Below, one piece after another: positions 10,465 through 20,206 of a stretch of DNA of 64,000 nucleotides. The position numbers and the translations under genes are program-made. This DNA is from Melanopsichium pennsylvanicum (Eukaryota; Basidiomycota; Ustilaginomycetes; Ustilaginales): the NCBI GenBank assembly GCA_900208305.1, contig OAPG01000003.1, positions 310,001 through 374,000 on the forward strand, given 5' to 3'. Numbering within the stretch: position 1 is the stretch's first letter; each line of letters begins with the position of its first letter. The notes beneath the pieces were generated by a model. The model saw only the letters and a program-made list of their open reading frames with translations, searched no databases and was not told where the DNA came from.

Positions 10465-11190
10465 GGTGATTGACATATCAAGCGAATGTAAACATATAAT
10501 CATTAGCTTGGTCTGTATCAATGTTGGTAGAAGTGTTGAGTTGTCAAACTTACCAACAACTTCGTTCCTGCCACCATCAATGATTTTACTTAAAAATCCG
10601 ATCTCTCTCGCCTCTGCTGAATCAAACTCTCTTGCGGTATAACACAATTCCCTTGCCAAACTATCATTACCAACGATCTTTGGGAATCTCTGCAAGGTGC
10701 CTATATCGGCTGCCAATCCAGCATCCACTTCCTTGATGCTGTATCTGGTATCTTTTGTTGCATACCTGATATCGCAAGCGCTCATAATGTCGATGGCTAG
10801 GCCGAAAGCTACACCGTGAGCAGCAGCAATGACTGGTTTCTCGACGTACTCGAACCAACTGATTGCTTCCTGGAAGTCGCGCAAATGGGAGCGCATGGAA
10901 AAGGCTCTACGTGCCGCATCAGGAGCATCAGCCAACACCGATCCCAAGGATTGCGCGTTCAGATCAAGCCCAGCGGTGAAACAGCGTCCTTCACCAGCAA
11001 CGACGATACAGGATACATCGGGATCATCGCGTACATAACGAAGGATAAGCGCGAGTTCCTGCCACTTGGGGTCAATCCAAGCGTTGACGGGAGGTCGATT
11101 GAAAGAAAGCAGAAGCACGCCAGGTGCAGGTAGCGTGAGCTTGTGATATTTCGCATTGGGATATCCGGTGTAGAGCTGTGGGAAGGACAT
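10091..11190 (-). CDS. peroxisomal delta3,5-delta2,4-dienoyl-CoA isomerase
   Basis: Crotonase-fold enzyme that isomerises 3,5-dienoyl-CoA to 2,4-dienoyl-CoA during beta-oxidation of unsaturated fatty acids. Exons 11190-10554, 10419-10326 and 10211-10091 give 283 aa, and all junctions keep frame. Residues about 65-72 (GEGRCFTAGLDL) contribute to the oxyanion hole, AAHGVAFGLAIDI (about 120) is the second half, and EVDAGLAADIGTLQRFPK (about 155) matches the ECH1/Dci1-specific acidic catalytic segment, which separates it from plain enoyl-CoA hydratases. The protein ends in Ala-Lys-Leu, a PTS1-type signal that becomes visible only when the last exon is joined. Intron 1 carries a long (CA)n tract just before the acceptor. 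Location and reaction are inferred from the family and PTS1. Confidence 0.9.
10426..10464. repeat. (GT)n microsatellite inside an intron
   Basis: A GT/CA dinucleotide run within intron 1 of the dienoyl-CoA isomerase gene. On the transcribed strand it is a CA tract immediately upstream of the ATGTAG acceptor, where a pyrimidine tract would normally lie. Confidence 0.9.
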
Positions 11191-11747
11191 GGTTGATAAA
11201 CTGTAGCACTAAGTGTTAATGTGTGGTTGTAAGTATGGGATAGAAGATGAGAGTAAGATGGAAGATGTACAAGATGTTGATAAAGCAGGTGAGTTCCAAG
11301 TGTAGGGTTATGGGTTATGGGTGAAGGTAAAGTTGCACAAAAAGTCGAGTGTGCCGGTTGCTCGGCCAAGGTTGGAAGCCGCTCCCCGGTTGAGGTTGTT
11401 GGCGTTAAAAATTCCCGGCTCAGAGTGTTGCTGTAAAGTTACCACCCAAAAGAGGCTGAAAATGCAAAGCAATTAGAAAGCAAGCTCTTGAAATATTGCC
11501 GTCTTGACTAATCTAGACGAATCGGCAGTTGCTATCGGGCGATGTTGCATAAACACTGCCTCAAGCTTTTCTCTCGACTGGCATCTCATCAAGTCGATAC
11601 GCAAACGACGAACAAAACATGTGAACCACGACAGCAATGCTTTCATCACATACGTTCAAGACATAATCGGCACATACAAACGTACTGAGGCCTTGCTTTG
11701 GGCGTGCACGTACTCGATACTGAGCTTGGAACCGCAACTGTTGTTTT
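11191..11747. other. intergenic region, no gene seen
   Basis: 557 bp containing the promoter of the isomerase gene and the 3' side of the next minus-strand gene. Short open frames are present on both strands, none protein-like. Confidence 0.4.
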
Positions 11748-12401
11748 CTACTCTAAGTTATTGGAGCTAGACATGTCCTTGCGTGAGCGCTGTGATGTTT
11801 GTCGATTGAACGCAGCTGCTAGGCTCTGCAGTGGTGACTGTGCGTACTTTTCTTGATTGCTTGATGACATGACTGCGAGATCGATCCAGTTTAAGTCGAC
11901 AATAAATATCATTATAAAGAGGTAGTCAGGATGCGTCAGTGTAAGTTGTGTTTTGATCAATATTGTTTTAGCTTAAGTGTTGAAATCAGAAAGATACTAA
12001 CGGACTGGTGTAGTTGTGGCAGCTGGTTCTCCATCCTCGTTGAGCATTGCATTCTTTTGTTGCAGCTCTTGGCCTTGCTTGACCATGAATTCGCGCTTCT
12101 TGGCCGTGTTGTTCGACTTGACCGTGAAATAGCCGAGTCCTGCAACTACTACTAGGCCAAACCATCTGTTGCAAAACAAGTAGAGTTAGGTTGGATGAGT
12201 GCCCATCAATCGTACCATCTCCACATGGGCTTGAAGTACAACTCACCCCCAGAATATCGCTTTGGGCTGGTTCATTCCTTGCCCTTTCGATGGTCTCGAT
12301 CTTGGTGTAGGTGTGGCCGATGCTGCCGAGTTGAGCCTACGCCCTACTACCATCCGCGGCGGTGTGAGCGTAGCTCTGTGCAGTATTGTGGAAGCAGTCA
12401 T
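11748..12401 (-). CDS. small single-TM protein, probably mitochondrial, two or three exons
   Basis: The start is the ATG at 12401-12399. Exon 1 (12401-12247) encodes a basic, Thr/Ser-rich leader (MTASTILHRATL...RRLNSAAS) resembling a mitochondrial presequence and ends in KAIFWG. An 81-nt intron (GTGAGT...CAG) joins it to WFGLVVVAGLGYFTVK, a single transmembrane helix, then a charged helix (NTAKKREFMVKQGQELQQK). Two ends are possible. Reading through gives a TAG at 11997-11999 and 107 aa. Splicing a 129-nt intron (donor GTTAGT at 12001, acceptor CAG ending at 11873) adds a third exon 11872-11748 and gives 147 aa ending in SSSNNLE. The longer form keeps frame and removes the stop, so I prefer it. 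Family not recognised. Confidence 0.6.
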
Positions 12402-12824
12402 AGTCGGTGGGTATGACCGTGCTAGTATTCGATCCGGTGGAACGATAGGACAACCAAGCACGGTATGGTGTGTTCACGCAAGGACTTTTTGGTTCAAGGC
12501 AGGATGTGGAGGTGAGCAAATTTTTGTACATGTTAAGTCGAACATTTGAAGAGCCAATTGGCGTGCGGAGAGAAAAGCTGGGCCGTGCACGGATTTGACT
12601 ATTAAATACTGTAAATACTATATGTACGTATGTATGCACAGCATATGCAAAAATGCACAGCTTTTTTTTTTTATGAGAATGGGTTGGACCCTGAATTTCA
12701 ACGTTTCTATGGCTTGGTTGTCAGATGCTTAGATTGAGCCAAAGTATCCTTCCTCCCTTCCTCCTTACTACCATCAACCATCTACGGCATTGAGAAGCTC
12801 GCAGAATCTCTTGAAAGATTCAAA
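12402..12824. other. divergent promoter region, no gene seen
   Basis: 423 bp shared by the small TM protein gene and the gene at 12825. A T-rich run occurs near 12661. No specific element is recognised. Confidence 0.4.
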
Positions 12825-14537
12825 ATGTCACTCGATGCTGCCCTCTTTACTCTACACTTTGTGCGAAGAAGAAACCAGCCATGGATCGTCGATATTTATC
12901 CCACCTCTGCTGGCCCGACTTGCAACAAAGCACCACCTGTCCCTTTAAAGCACTCTTCAGACAATGCCACATCTGGTACTAGCTCCAAACCGATACCTTT
13001 CAATGGCACCATCCCCGACGTAGAAGCACAACGTGCATCGGCACTAGAATCAAATGACTTTTCTAAACAAATACCCAGCTACACTCGTGTACGTGCCACA
13101 AACCATACACAATACAGCACCCTTCTTCTCGATGGTCTTATGAATGACTTCCTCCTCGCCTCCATATCTCAGCCTCTCACAGACACTAGAAAGAAACTCA
13201 TACAACTGTACAACCCCGACAGTCACATTGAACTCGAAAAGAAGACCATGACATTTCAACAAGCTTGGAGATTCCAGTTTAGCGACACGAATTCAAAGCA
13301 TGTAGAAAACTTCTCATGGAAGCGCGAAGGTGGACCATCCAGAGGCTCTTCCACTCAGTCTGCGTATGTCTGCGAAGTCATTCGCAAGCCGGATCCCAGC
13401 GTGTTGGCAGCGCAGTATCGACCTCCTGCAGCAAAGTGCAAGCCAGCAACATTGCAGCTCATGGATTACAATATCAACCGTCTTGATGTGCAAGACAAGA
13501 AAGGTATCGAGGTAGCCCTCGTAATGTCGCTCAGCGCGCTTCTAGATCAAGAGTATGACGACAGAATTGCATCACGTGGCCAACGAAACCTCTACATTTG
13601 TAACAGCGGCATTCCTACCGATCTGAGCACCCAAGCATTCAGCTCAGCTTGGCAAGAAGCCGAGATGCGTCATGGAGCGAGTCAACACTCCGCATCTTCT
13701 CCATCTCAAGACGCACGTGCTCTTCATCACCCGAGCGAATCGTCAAACGTCGATATCGCCGACATTGATCGCATTGCCAGCCTTGAGCCCAACGAAATGC
13801 TCGTCTCTAAATGGGGCTCCATCGACGAATACGTCCAACACGCAATCCATCTACTTCGATCTGACGGTCAAGGCCAAGCAATGTACCTCATCACTCTACT
13901 ATCCGACTCGGTTGAGACTACGCCGAAGCTGGTTCAGATTGCTGCTGCCATCAAAGCGGCGTATTATCGTCTACCTGACGACGCCAAGGGCACTGTGTAC
14001 GGTCGACCCGCAGATGCAGATGGTGTGGAGGACGAGCTGTATCAGTACGTTCAGACTCTGGATGAGGAAGAGAAAGATATGCACCAGCCACCAGCTTCAC
14101 CACTTGCCGATGCAGCATCGAGAAGACGCATTATTAAGCTGGATCCGCCTTCGTTTGGTGCAACTTCTCCAACGCCACCACCACCACCACCAGCGACTGG
14201 TTCGAGCTCCCGTCCATCTTCAGCGCCGTACAAGCCGCCGAGCAAGCTCAAGATCATTATGTCCAAGGAGAGGATCATTGAATTGGAGCCTAAGAAGGTT
14301 GAAGATGCTCATTCGAATTCAACTACTAGCACATCATCATCAGGTGGTGGCACTGGGGCAAGTGTAGGTCAGAACAGGTTGAATTTTTCTACTAAACCAT
14401 CTTTGCCATGCAGACCAGTGTCACCAATACACTCGTCACAATCGCAACAACAGCAGCCGAATGAGGGTCATCAAGTTGAACAAGATAAGATGGGCAAAGG
14501 TAGAGCGCTACTCTCCAAGCTCGGTCTTCATCATTGA
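12825..14537 (+). CDS. conserved-looking protein of unknown function, 570 aa
   Basis: Single uninterrupted frame from an ATG preceded by CAAA. The N-terminal half is well structured: ALFTLHFVRRRNQPWIVDI (residues about 5-25), a helix ending in LLLDGLMNDFLLASISQPL (about 100-120), TMTFQQAWRFQFSD (about 140) and GIEVALVMSLSALLDQEYDD (about 225-245). The C-terminal third is Pro/Ser-rich with a poly-Pro run (near 445) and a repeated motif, RRIIKLDPP then ERIIELEPK. There is no signal peptide or TM segment. The alternation of a beta-rich head and a long disordered tail suggests a scaffold or regulatory protein, but I do not recognise the family. It converges on the Ysc84-HAD gene. Confidence 0.75.
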   Translation: MSLDAALFTLHFVRRRNQPWIVDIYPTSAGPTCNKAPPVPLKHSSDNATSGTSSKPIPFNGTIPDVEAQRASALESNDFSKQIPSYTRVRATNHTQYSTLLLDGLMNDFLLASISQPLTDTRKKLIQLYNPDSHIELEKKTMTFQQAWRFQFSDTNSKHVENFSWKREGGPSRGSSTQSAYVCEVIRKPDPSVLAAQYRPPAAKCKPATLQLMDYNINRLDVQDKKGIEVALVMSLSALLDQEYDDRIASRGQRNLYICNSGIPTDLSTQAFSSAWQEAEMRHGASQHSASSPSQDARALHHPSESSNVDIADIDRIASLEPNEMLVSKWGSIDEYVQHAIHLLRSDGQGQAMYLITLLSDSVETTPKLVQIAAAIKAAYYRLPDDAKGTVYGRPADADGVEDELYQYVQTLDEEEKDMHQPPASPLADAASRRRIIKLDPPSFGATSPTPPPPPPATGSSSRPSSAPYKPPSKLKIIMSKERIIELEPKKVEDAHSNSTTSTSSSGGGTGASVGQNRLNFSTKPSLPCRPVSPIHSSQSQQQQPNEGHQVEQDKMGKGRALLSKLGLHH

Positions 14538-14648
14538 AGTATTGACGATCGTTTGATAAATGCAAGTCCTTGGATACAATGATTGTATGTGTGATGCGAT
14601 ACCCCTTGTTGCATGGATCGAGTGAGATGTTATTTGAGTGTATTGTTG

Positions 14649-17564
14649 TTACAACGATGAAGAAATGAAATATTGGATTTTTTGAATCACTTGTAGAGCT
14701 TGGGTCCAATCATCGACTCGAATGAGTACACCTCCTGCTCCTTCTTTACCCTCTTGCTCGTTTTGGATGTGATTGTGGTTGAGGGTGTTTGAATGCGAAG
14801 ATAAGAATTCGTTTGCATGTTTGTAGAAAGATCGAATTGGAGGATTGGTGGTTTGAATGATTTTATGGATGCTTGAATTTTGGAAGAATTCATGACTTGG
14901 TTTCATGATCAATCCAAAACTTGCTTTCAATAAGCAGGGTAGATCGGTTGCACTATCTCCGATGTATACACTTACGATTTGTTGGTGGGAGAGAGTAGTG
15001 AGGGTTTGCATAATTTGAAGCTTGTGAATGCCAGTTCGAATGCCTGTTGCTTCCGTTGTTGCTCCATCCTTGTTCTCATTGTTGTTTTTATTTTGATGGT
15101 TGATCTGGAGCAGGTCAAGTGGCGAAGATTTTGTCAATTTTCCAGTACTCCTTTGATCTGAAATTCCTCCTCCTCCTCCTCCTCCTTCTTCTTCTTCTTC
15201 TTCTCCTTCTTGTTCTCCATGGTTCATTTCTACTTCGTTCGCATATACCCGTATTACAATATCATCCGTCTCTAATGCTCGAGCTCGAATTGCAGAGCGA
15301 ATAAATTCACCACTCCAACTAACCGAAATCACTTCACCACCATCAACCCTTCCCTCTTTAGTTTCGTTCTTTAGCCATGTGTAAAAATCATCCCATCCAT
15401 CCCGAAATTGAACCTCAGTCTCGGCTCGTTTAATTAATTCCGTTTTCGACATACCTCTGAACAATCCTCCTTGTTCAACACGATTCAGTGAAGCCATTTC
15501 AACCGAATCAATCGCCACCAAAAATGCGAGCTGCTGATCCCATGTTTCTTTGGTTCCGAAAGTTTCTTCAAATTTGGATAGATCAGAAACGTATTCTTGC
15601 TTGTAGTACGAGAAACTTGGTCCGTCAAGTTGGTTACCTTCGGGAGGGGCAATGAGAGAGAGTGTATCGTGGGTGGTGACAGTTTCATCCCAGTCGAAAA
15701 ACAGCTTAAGTTTCGGTTTCGGTGTTTCGAAATCAGATGTTTGAGTATTGGTGGCAGTAGCGAGCAAAGGTGAATGTGGCGGTACTCCTCGGCGTGGCGG
15801 ACGTGATGGTCGATCCAGAGAGGATGTACGAGAAAGTGATTCAGCGTTCAGGTCGGCGGGTAGGGCCGATGCGAGGGGATCGTGTGTGCAAGTGGAGGTG
15901 ATGGTTTGTGTCACGGGTTCTATTACGACCAAGGGAATGTGTTCTGAGTCCGACTTGCTCTGGCCCAACACTCCATCCGGAAGCGATGTGGGGGAATTGG
16001 TTGTGATGGTGGTAGATTTTTCGGCATGGCCATAGATGGGTGAAGTTGGCGGAGAAGTGTGTTCGTAGGAAGGAGGATCGGTTGAATACGTATCCTCGAA
16101 CGCTCCATCAGTATCGAGGCTAGACCCTTCCAGCTCTCTCGCCAGACTTTCTACGCTCTGTGGTCTACGCTCAGGCGGTGACGGCTTGGCTTCATTCAGA
16201 TCCACCACTTCCAACTCCTCATTATCTTCCTTTTCTCCGCCACCGACGTGTGCTTTATTTTGCAGCGGCGATGGAGCTGGCGCAACACGTCTTTTGCCTC
16301 CTGGTATTGTTCCCCTTGACTCCCAGTAGCTAAGGACCTTTTTGTGTGTCGGAGGCGGTGGGAGTGCCATGATCTCCTTCTTTTCCTCGATCGCTCTTCT
16401 TTCCGCCTCCTCCTTTACCTTTCTCTCCAACTCCAAATCAATTTCGTCAGGAATCCCCGCTTCCTCCATTGCCATGAGTTCTTCTGGCGTCGGTGGCAGT
16501 CTCAACCTCTCACCATCCTGCAATAGCTGTGCATTTTCCTCCTTCTGCAACTGTCTCACTGCTACATTTGGTGGCGCATTCACCACTTCGTATATTTTCG
16601 TCTCCAGACTGTCTCCTTGAGCAATGCCCGTCTCTGCATCTCGCAATGCGCGGTAAAGCGGATCCATGAGGGGTGGTTTTCTAGCTTTGCCTTCCAAAAT
16701 GTCCCTCGCGGTCACACCTGGCCAGTAGTAGATCCTTTCATTCTCATCGAATCTATGCAAAAAAGCTTGCGCCATCGCTTCGACTCCACCGTATAAGCCT
16801 CTGCTTCTTACATAACTGAAAACGGGAATACGATCGATGCCCATTTCGGCCGAGATACCTGTGCCAAAGGGACCTGCGGCAACGGCTGTTTCGGCGCCAA
16901 GCGTGACTTTGTGCGATTTGAACGATTCCATTGCTTGTTCGGTGTTGACGATGAGAATGACGTCAAAGATGTCGAAACCGAGAAGGAGGCCTACGGCTAT
17001 GTTGTTGGGACTGATGGCGGAAGGGGCGGACCAAGAACCGTCGGGTAACCTGGCGAGCATCAGGCCTGCACCTCCAGCACCGCCTAGTGGAGCGATACCT
17101 GAACGCATGGCTGTGTAAATGACGATACCTTTGGCACGCTTGATGACAGCTGGAGGGATCTTGCGAAGCACTTTTCGCTTTTTGTGTATGAAACTTTCTT
17201 GCTTTTTCTTTTGCTTTTCGTCAACACTGTTGTCATGTTCGAGTTCAGCGTTTGGGGAAGTGCTGGGTGACGATGAAGGAGATGGTTTGGTTTCGATACC
17301 TTCGACTGTAAAAGCTCGTAAAATACGTTCACATTTGGCGATTTCTTCGGGAAAATCGTTGCTCTTGGGCCAAAATCGTTCACCGCCAATTTTTGCAGAG
17401 GCCGAGTTAGCATAGCCGGAAGCCCAGTCTGAGACGACGATGGATTTGTTGAAAGCTGTCTTGCCCCATCTTGTCCAACGAGATGCTTCAGCGTCTGATG
17501 AAGAGGAGGTTGAAGCAGAGGCGGCGGCATTTCTGGGAGGTGGAGGTGGGGGGTTTGGAGACAT
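14649..17564 (-). CDS. Ysc84/SH3YL1 lipid- and actin-binding domain fused to a HAD-type phosphatase
   Basis: 971 aa from the ATG at 17564-17562 (MSPNPPPPPP); an in-frame upstream Met at 17645 adds 27 residues. Residues about 130-350 form a Ysc84 (SYLF) domain: IPPAVIKRAKGIVIYTAMRSG, GGAGGAGLMLARLPDGSWSAPSAI, GTGISAEMGIDRIPVFSYVRSRGLYGG. In Ysc84/Lsb3 proteins this domain binds phosphoinositides and F-actin at endocytic sites. A disordered, Pro/Ser-rich linker (about 400-610) follows. Residues about 618-900 are HAD-like: FFDWDETVTTHD (nucleophile and general-acid Asp), SWSGEFIRSAIR and YIGDSATDLPCLLKA (metal-binding Asp), with an acidic/Gly-rich insertion in between. No SH3 domain is seen. The frame is continuous with no stop or intron at the domain junction, so the fusion is read directly from the sequence; its function is inference. 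Confidence 0.82.
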   Translation of the reverse strand: MSPNPPPPPPRNAAASASTSSSSDAEASRWTRWGKTAFNKSIVVSDWASGYANSASAKIGGERFWPKSNDFPEEIAKCERILRAFTVEGIETKPSPSSSPSTSPNAELEHDNSVDEKQKKKQESFIHKKRKVLRKIPPAVIKRAKGIVIYTAMRSGIAPLGGAGGAGLMLARLPDGSWSAPSAISPNNIAVGLLLGFDIFDVILIVNTEQAMESFKSHKVTLGAETAVAAGPFGTGISAEMGIDRIPVFSYVRSRGLYGGVEAMAQAFLHRFDENERIYYWPGVTARDILEGKARKPPLMDPLYRALRDAETGIAQGDSLETKIYEVVNAPPNVAVRQLQKEENAQLLQDGERLRLPPTPEELMAMEEAGIPDEIDLELERKVKEEAERRAIEEKKEIMALPPPPTHKKVLSYWESRGTIPGGKRRVAPAPSPLQNKAHVGGGEKEDNEELEVVDLNEAKPSPPERRPQSVESLARELEGSSLDTDGAFEDTYSTDPPSYEHTSPPTSPIYGHAEKSTTITTNSPTSLPDGVLGQSKSDSEHIPLVVIEPVTQTITSTCTHDPLASALPADLNAESLSRTSSLDRPSRPPRRGVPPHSPLLATATNTQTSDFETPKPKLKLFFDWDETVTTHDTLSLIAPPEGNQLDGPSFSYYKQEYVSDLSKFEETFGTKETWDQQLAFLVAIDSVEMASLNRVEQGGLFRGMSKTELIKRAETEVQFRDGWDDFYTWLKNETKEGRVDGGEVISVSWSGEFIRSAIRARALETDDIVIRVYANEVEMNHGEQEGEEEEEEGGGGGGGISDQRSTGKLTKSSPLDLLQINHQNKNNNENKDGATTEATGIRTGIHKLQIMQTLTTLSHQQIVSVYIGDSATDLPCLLKASFGLIMKPSHEFFQNSSIHKIIQTTNPPIRSFYKHANEFLSSHSNTLNHNHIQNEQEGKEGAGGVLIRVDDWTQALQVIQKIQYFISSSL

Positions 17565-18818
17565 TTTGCTCGTGAGCCTTAGCTGCAATTGCAGCGGTCG
17601 TTGTGTGAATTTATTGAAGGTGTGGGTTGTATGAATGACGATCAATGCGATGTGGATGCGGTCGGGAGGAAGAGTTTATGAACTACGGTTGATGTAAATT
17701 TGCCTGGCATACAGTAATTCACAGTACATTATATGAGCAAGGCAGTCTAAGCTCAGAAAAACCAAAAAAAAAAGCGTCGCGAGCCAAATTCAGTAAGGGT
17801 TTCAATGATCTCGAGCAGCTTTACAGAAAATTAATTAATTTTACACAAACGTCACCGGAGTTTTGTTCCGTCCCACATACGCAACCGAACGTCAGCATTT
17901 GGCAAAATGTCAATTACTGCTTGCCAATCTTTTATCTCCATCAACATTGATATGAGTTTATCAAAATAAACATTGGTAAGCAGCTTTGAAAGCCATTGCG
18001 ATAGTGATCTGTGACTATAGTCAAGGTGATGGATAGTGGAATCATGCAAAGTGCTACCAACTGACTGCTTTTGTTCTGTCTCTGTCTCTCTCGCTGTGAT
18101 ACAGTTGGACACCTTTGCACGTGTCACTAGAAGAAGGCCGCGGACTTTTGTGTTGCTTTCCCGGCTTTCGGCTTTCAGCTTCTATCTCGTGCGAGAAGAA
18201 GCCGCATATATGAAAGTGGAGGATCGGCAATGCAGATAGTTTGCTTTCTTGAGTGCAACCTCGTACAAACTCAAAAATTATCAGTAACACACTCAGTTGG
18301 AATTTAAGAAATTTTGTCGTGATGTGTGTGTGTGTGTGTGTGTGTGTGGGTATGCTTTAACCACTCACAGCAGAGTGTGTCGTCAAGTGTGTCATCGAGC
18401 CGCACGCACCCGTCTTGGGCTCGGTTCAAGTTTTACCGGCACTCTTTTGTGCACCTCTTCTCTCTTGCACTGTATATTTTTTTTGTATATGAGTTGACCG
18501 GCCAAGTGGCACTCCGGTAGAAACTTGACCTTCGTCCATAGATGGCAGTCTCATGTGACGATGATTCACTCCTGCCTACCCTCAGTATGATAATGCCGCC
18601 AAGGTCTTTTCTCATGCCGGTGTTGTTCTCGGACTTTAACCCAAATTCGACACGTATTTGTGCCAGGTCGTGTGCACTGTCTTGAACAAACCTCCTTCTC
18701 AGATCGAAACAAGGTATAAGTATAACTTGCTCCTTCACTCAGTTCTTTCAAACTAATCCCCCAAATACAGCAATCCAAACTTCGCATCCTAACGCAAACA
18801 TTCAATCTCAAAAAAAAA
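17565..18818. other. 1.25-kb divergent intergenic region
   Basis: Lies between the divergent Ysc84-HAD and reductase genes. It contains a GT microsatellite (about 18323-18348) and an A-rich run at about 17760-17772. No protein-like frame, tRNA or 5S gene is recognised. Confidence 0.5.
18323..18348. repeat. (GT)n microsatellite
   Basis: Dinucleotide run of about 26 bp in the promoter-side region, about 470 bp upstream of the reductase start. Confidence 0.85.
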
Positions 18819-19934
18819 ATGGTTACCAACCACCAGATTCTCTTCAACAAGGATACGCCAACAGGCCTTCCCCAGCCGGGCATCACCACCAAACCCGGTT
18901 CCTCGGAAATCGATCTTGACAATGTTGCTCTTAATGGTGGTGTTTTGACACGCAACATTGCCGTCTCGCTTGACCCCACCATGCGAAATCGCATGAAGGG
19001 CGACATTGGCTACTTTGCACCTCCTTACCAGGTCGGCAAGCCCGTCACCGCCATCGGCATCGGCGAGGTGATTCGATCCGAAGTCGATACTTTTGTTCCA
19101 GGCGATATTGCCTACGCTTGGTCCATCGGTATCGAGGAGTACACCATTCACCCCGTCGCAGCTACTGCCACCTTCCGCAAACTCGATCAGAACCACCTCT
19201 CCAATGGTCTTAGCATCACCACTTACCTCGGTGCAGCTGGTATGGCCGGCATGACCGCTTACATGTCTCTCAAGGAGATCGTGGGCGATCTTAAGCCTGG
19301 AAACAAGATGTTTGTCTCCGGTGCTGCAGGTGCTGTCGGTCAACTTGTGGTTCAACTTTGTCATCAGGCTGGTGTCAAAGTCATTGCATCCGCCGGAAGC
19401 GATGAAAAGTGCGAGTTTGTCAAGTCTCTAGGCGCTGATGAAACCATCAATTACAAGACCCACGACCTCAAGACAAAGCTCAAAGCATTCGCAGCTGAAA
19501 CCGGCATTCACTATTACTTTGACAATGTTGGAGGTGACCAGCTTGAAGCCTACATTTCCAACGCTGCTAGGTATGGAATCATTGTAGCCTGTGGTTATAT
19601 TTCCGGTTACAACGTTGACAAGCCAGAAGACGTAGTATACCCAAAAAACCTCTTCAACATTGTCACCAAGGAACTTAAATATCAGGGTTTCCTCGTCACC
19701 AGCTTCATTCCCAAGTGGATTGGCAAATTTATGCAAGAGGTACCTCAAATGTTGGCAGAGGGCAAGATCAAAAACAGGGAGGATGTTACGTTTGGTGTAT
19801 ACGGCGCAGAGGATGCGTTCTTGAGGTTGTTCACCGGTGACAACAATGGTAAAGTTGCCGTGCTCATCGATACAGAGAGAGCCGAGAGGTGGAACCTTGG
19901 AAAGCAGATCCAGAATTCAAACGTCTGGAAGTGA
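18819..19934 (+). CDS. zinc-independent MDR reductase (LTB4DH/curcumin-reductase type)
   Basis: 371 aa, no intron; the ATG follows an A9 run. The frame matches the NADPH-dependent alkenal/one oxidoreductase branch of the medium-chain dehydrogenase superfamily. LDPTMRNRMK (residues about 48-57) is typical of the N-terminal GroES-like part, AAGMAGMTAYMSLKEI (about 142-157) precedes the nucleotide fold, and GAAGAVGQLVVQLCHQAG (about 168-185) is the Rossmann dinucleotide loop, followed by FDNVGGDQLEAY. Zinc ligands of alcohol dehydrogenases are absent. Expected activity: reduction of alpha,beta-unsaturated aldehydes or ketones in the cytosol, often as detoxification. The precise substrate is not deducible. 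Confidence 0.9.
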   Translation: MVTNHQILFNKDTPTGLPQPGITTKPGSSEIDLDNVALNGGVLTRNIAVSLDPTMRNRMKGDIGYFAPPYQVGKPVTAIGIGEVIRSEVDTFVPGDIAYAWSIGIEEYTIHPVAATATFRKLDQNHLSNGLSITTYLGAAGMAGMTAYMSLKEIVGDLKPGNKMFVSGAAGAVGQLVVQLCHQAGVKVIASAGSDEKCEFVKSLGADETINYKTHDLKTKLKAFAAETGIHYYFDNVGGDQLEAYISNAARYGIIVACGYISGYNVDKPEDVVYPKNLFNIVTKELKYQGFLVTSFIPKWIGKFMQEVPQMLAEGKIKNREDVTFGVYGAEDAFLRLFTGDNNGKVAVLIDTERAERWNLGKQIQNSNVWK

Positions 19935-20206
19935 ACACACACCCAAAATACTTTCACGCATGTATCATTATCATCCGCGCTTCGCATTCTTTTTGCCCTC
20001 TTTGGTTCCAACTCAAATTCAAGCAAGCAACACAATCCGGGTCGAGAGAATTGTGTTCCTTTTTTCCCCCTTTCCATTTCGTATCAAAAGCTTCTACGAT
20101 GACTGGTTTCTAGATCTGCGAAACGAGCCGAGCCGAATCCAATCCCTTTTCCCGATACATTCCACAAAAGAAGCTGGTTTTGTGTGAAATGCAGTATACA
20201 ACAACT
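19935..20206. other. intergenic region between convergent genes
   Basis: 272 bp between two convergent genes. Nothing beyond probable 3' ends is seen. Confidence 0.4.
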
